Assembly (NCBI RefSeq): GCF_001263205.1
Contig: NZ_CP012333.1
Span: forward strand, 10,025,501-10,089,500
Source: Labilithrix luteola
GTDB lineage: Bacteria > Myxococcota_A > Polyangia > Polyangiales > Polyangiaceae
Reading direction: 5' to 3'
Length of the DNA stretch: 64,000 bases
A program made the translations under genes and the position numbers. The notes under the pieces are model-generated. The model had not been told where the DNA came from. It was given only the letters and a program-made list of their open reading frames with translations, and made no database searches. This document shows positions 63,810-64,000 of this stretch, one piece after another. Position 1 is the first letter of the stretch. Every line of letters starts with the position of its first letter.

Positions 63810-64000
63810 ATGAGCGACAAGAGCGAGACGCAGAACACGGAGTGCGGACGAGGTTCGAATCAGGCTCGCCCGCGGGGCCCCGTCTATGCTCTTGGCGCCC
63901 GCAAGCCCGTCCTTGGACGCGATGTTTTCGTCGCTCCGACGGCGAGCGTGGTTGGCGATGTCGTTCTGGGCGATGAGGCGAGTGTTTGGTTCGGCGCCGT
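63810..64000 (+). CDS. gamma-class carbonic anhydrase-like protein (3' end beyond window)
   Basis: ATG 63810 to the right edge, 63 residues visible. After a charged N-terminal extension, the left-handed beta-helix repeat begins with VYALGARKPVLGRDVFVAPT and ASVVGDVVLGDEASVWFGAV, the hexapeptide pattern of gamma-carbonic anhydrases/PaaY. The catalytic His residues lie outside the window. The family hydrates CO2 with zinc or iron, though some members lack activity. Confidence 0.85.
   Translation, partial: MSDKSETQNTECGRGSNQARPRGPVYALGARKPVLGRDVFVAPTASVVGDVVLGDEASVWFGA

Noticed and set aside
63850..63875. tRNA-like GGTTCGAATC motif
   Set aside because: The flanking bases do not form a T-stem or an acceptor stem, and it lies inside the gamma-carbonic anhydrase frame.

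Overview
High-GC chromosomal window with tightly packed genes, most plausibly from a myxobacterium (Myxococcota, Polyangia-like; this is inference from gene content). Supporting signs are four Hanks-type Ser/Thr kinases with accessory domains, many lipoproteins with low-complexity Ser/Gly/Thr/Asp/Pro linkers after the lipobox, a matrixin-like protease with a MYXO-CTERM-like tail, a myxobacterial-type ECF sigma factor, MerR-TPR and CarH-like regulators, and frequent GTG/TTG starts. I see no rRNA, tRNA, insertion sequence, prophage or CRISPR array. Layout, 1-20 kb: a Tat-exported hydrolase cut by the left edge, small membrane protein, lipoproteins, a TetR regulator, uup, a DctA-type symporter, gnd with a strong terminator, an RdgC-like gene with a coupled partner, a PepSY-like small protein, a kinase with a HEAT-like tail, an FUSC-type membrane protein and a lipoprotein with a methyltransferase fold. 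20-30 kb: a ChaC-like cyclotransferase, an XPB-like helicase (interrupted by a one-base frameshift) overlapping a Bax1/DUF790 nuclease, an esterase lipoprotein, a cyclic-nucleotide-binding protein, a VWA lipoprotein divergent from a small AT-hook-like protein, and a YbfF-like hydrolase. 29-41 kb: a membrane kinase, a secreted lipoprotein, a membrane ferritin-like protein, an aldo/keto reductase, a response regulator, SWIM and BON proteins, trpB-trpA, and a kinase carrying an anti-sigma-like zinc motif divergent from an ECF sigma factor. 41-48 kb: a five-gene minus-strand operon of two FGE-fold lipoproteins, a beta-propeller lipoprotein, a Ser/Thr kinase and a PEGA/TPR protein, which looks like an envelope sensing or assembly unit. 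48-64 kb: a phosphoesterase, a MerR-TPR regulator with a coupled small protein, a second frameshifted esterase lipoprotein, a nitrilase-family amidase, the matrixin, rhodanese plus DUF2325, threonine dehydratase with a possible leader peptide, acyl-CoA synthetase, a GT21-like glycosyltransferase, a CarH-like B12 photoreceptor regulator with putative 11-bp-spaced operator repeats, a saccharopine dehydrogenase-family enzyme, miaB, and a gamma-carbonic anhydrase cut by the right edge. The best candidates for new biology are the CarH-like regulator with its repeat array, the zinc-motif kinase/ECF sigma pair, the FGE/propeller/kinase/PEGA operon, the XPB-Bax1 pair and the RdgC-like pair. Two genes (helicase and esterase) are each broken by one missing base in a G run, which more likely reflects homopolymer sequencing error than decay. 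All calls come from reading the sequence; no database search was run.
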